Below, one piece after another: positions 6,836 to 7,643 of a DNA stretch of 7,643 bases. Origin of the DNA: Myxococcales bacterium UBA5297 (GTDB lineage Bacteria > Myxococcota > Myxococcia > Myxococcales > UBA5297). How positions within the stretch are numbered: the first letter of the stretch is position 1; each line of letters opens with the position of its first letter. Both the position numbers and the translations under genes were made by a program. Where the stretch lies: the NCBI GenBank assembly GCA_002408385.1, contig DHSB01000029.1:3129-10771 (forward strand), in the 5' to 3' direction. The notes beneath the pieces are model-generated. The model did not search any database. It was not told the DNA's origin and worked only from the letters and a program-made list of their open reading frames with translations.

Positions 6836-6858
6836 GGGGACGGGCTCGACGGAGGACT

Positions 6859-7643
6859 CTAAACGCCGGCGATGTCGATGGAGCGCTGGTGCTTGGCGAG
6901 CATCTTGACCGGCTGGCGGCCCATCACGGCGATGAAGGCGCGAAGAAGCTCAGGGTCGAAGCGCCAGCGCTCGTGGTTCCACATCAGCTCGAGGGCGATC
7001 TCGGGGCCGTAGGCCTGGTGATCGGCCGCGTTGCTGGTGAGCATGTCGTAGTACGAGGCGATGGCGAGGATGCGCGAGAAGTAGAGGGGATCGCCCTTGG
7101 GCATCACCATCCGGATACCGCCGCGGGCGTCGCGGATCGGCTCGCCGTAGGGCTGGTTCATCTGGATGGCCGACAGGGCGCGCAGGTACTGCAGCTTGCC
7201 TGCGTTCGGCTCGGCGAGAGCCTGCTGGGCGGCCTCGTGGAAAAGCTGGATGCGCATCGCCTGAATCTGTGGGGGCAGCCTCTGCGGCTGCAGGCACAGC
7301 CGGTACTCCGGGGGCAGCTTGGCGAGGACCGCCTCGTTGAAGAGGGCCGAGAGCCCGAGCTCCTTGAGCTGGTGCTTGGACAGGCCGATCTCGCCCCCGA
7401 AGACGATGGCGAGCAGGGTGGTATTGACCAGGTGGTAGCTGAGGTTCTGGTCGCCGTCGCCGTTGCCGGTCATGCCCAGGAATTGGTTGGGGAACTCGTA
7501 GGTGATCTCGATGAGGTCCTGGACCAGGCGCGCCGCTTTGCCCGGCGCGGTCGGCGTGCCCTCGAGCATGCGCTTCAGGTGATCGTCCATGAAGAAAATG
7601 GCGCGCGCGTAGAGAGTGAGCGCGTACTTCTTGCGGTCGACCT
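6859..7643 (-). CDS. Degenerate HD-GYP-like domain protein (5' end cut by window)
   Basis: The frame ends at TAG (6861-6859) and stays open past the ATG at 7590 to the window edge (VDRKKYALTLYARAIFF precedes it). There is no ribosome binding site before 7590, so the gene very likely starts outside. Numbering from that Met, residues 50-90 (HLVNTTLLAI...GLSKHQLKELGLSALF) follow the helices of HD-GYP phosphodiesterases. Residues 167-224 (ILAIASYYDMLTS...FDPELLRAFIAVMG) match the family's later helix pair. The metal-binding HD is replaced by Phe84-Asn85-Glu86, and the HHE and GYP motifs are not found; only His53 and Asp182 of the usual polar set remain visible. Active family members degrade cyclic di-GMP in the cytoplasm. 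This one is probably catalytically dead and may act as a binding or scaffold domain. It lies upstream of the kinase gene on the same strand, so a signalling link is possible but unproven. An HDOD-type protein is an alternative. Confidence 0.72.
   Translation of the reverse strand, partial: VDRKKYALTLYARAIFFMDDHLKRMLEGTPTAPGKAARLVQDLIEITYEFPNQFLGMTGNGDGDQNLSYHLVNTTLLAIVFGGEIGLSKHQLKELGLSALFNEAVLAKLPPEYRLCLQPQRLPPQIQAMRIQLFHEAAQQALAEPNAGKLQYLRALSAIQMNQPYGEPIRDARGGIRMVMPKGDPLYFSRILAIASYYDMLTSNAADHQAYGPEIALELMWNHERWRFDPELLRAFIAVMGRQPVKMLAKHQRSIDIAGV

Larger units (their letters stand above)
6365..6858. other. Non-coding gap between the kinase and HD-GYP-like genes
   Basis: Short open frames here (for example 6462-6707 minus and 6677-6862 plus) are rich in Arg, Gly, Pro and Ser. 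They lack recognisable domains and overlap each other, so I see no gene. The gap holds a CCTGGT-TC-ACCAGG palindrome (6456-6469), a less GC-rich patch at about 6461-6540, two copies of GTCCAAGT (6612-6619, 6702-6709), an imperfect CCGA/TCGG hairpin (6649-6674) and the repeats listed separately at 6735-6835. It probably contains the kinase promoter and leader, plus the end of the upstream transcript. Confidence 0.6.

Noticed and set aside
6462..6862. Small frames in the gap (81 codons minus, 61 codons plus)
   Set aside because: No ribosome binding site or domain, and they overlap on opposite strands with low-complexity composition.

Overview
The window is very GC-rich DNA with long shadow frames and GC-ending codons, typical of a high-GC bacterium. 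It contains four protein-coding genes, two of them cut by the window edges. The big Ser/Thr kinase has a DWG in place of DFG, a GEFGET stretch before it, one membrane segment and a WD40 array. As far as I know this style is common in Planctomycetota, Myxococcota and related Gram-negative lineages. That placement rests on family style only; there is no rRNA or marker gene to fix it.

Left part (1-2797, plus strand): the C-terminal three quarters or so of a glycoside hydrolase family 65 enzyme, probably a disaccharide phosphorylase. After 24 bases comes a tandem-domain universal stress protein with a clear ribosome binding site. The two are probably co-transcribed and may link storage or compatible-sugar metabolism with a stress response.

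Junction (2794-2846): the stress gene and the kinase gene converge with only 45 bases between their stop codons. A GTAGGGG(G)CGC...GCGCCCCTAC inverted repeat covers the junction and supplies both UAG stop codons. It may be a bidirectional terminator or a REP-like palindrome.

Centre (2843-6364, minus strand): one gene for a membrane Ser/Thr protein kinase of about 1173 residues. The order is helical N-terminal domain, kinase domain with all main catalytic residues, one transmembrane helix, charged linker, then 14 WD40 repeats at an almost exact 42-residue period (two seven-bladed propellers). A GTG start at 6364 with a GGAGG box fits better than the longer ATG frame starting at 6487.

Right part (6365-7643): a 494-base non-coding gap with several small inverted repeats and a less GC-rich patch that may hold the kinase promoter. 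Beyond it, on the minus strand, lies the C-terminal part of a degenerate HD-GYP-like protein that lacks the HD metal ligands and the GYP motif.

Nothing here is a clearly new defence or mobile system: no transposase, integrase, CRISPR, tRNA or rRNA was seen. The most interesting items are the regular 14-blade sensor kinase, its degenerate HD-GYP neighbour, and the palindrome that ends two genes.
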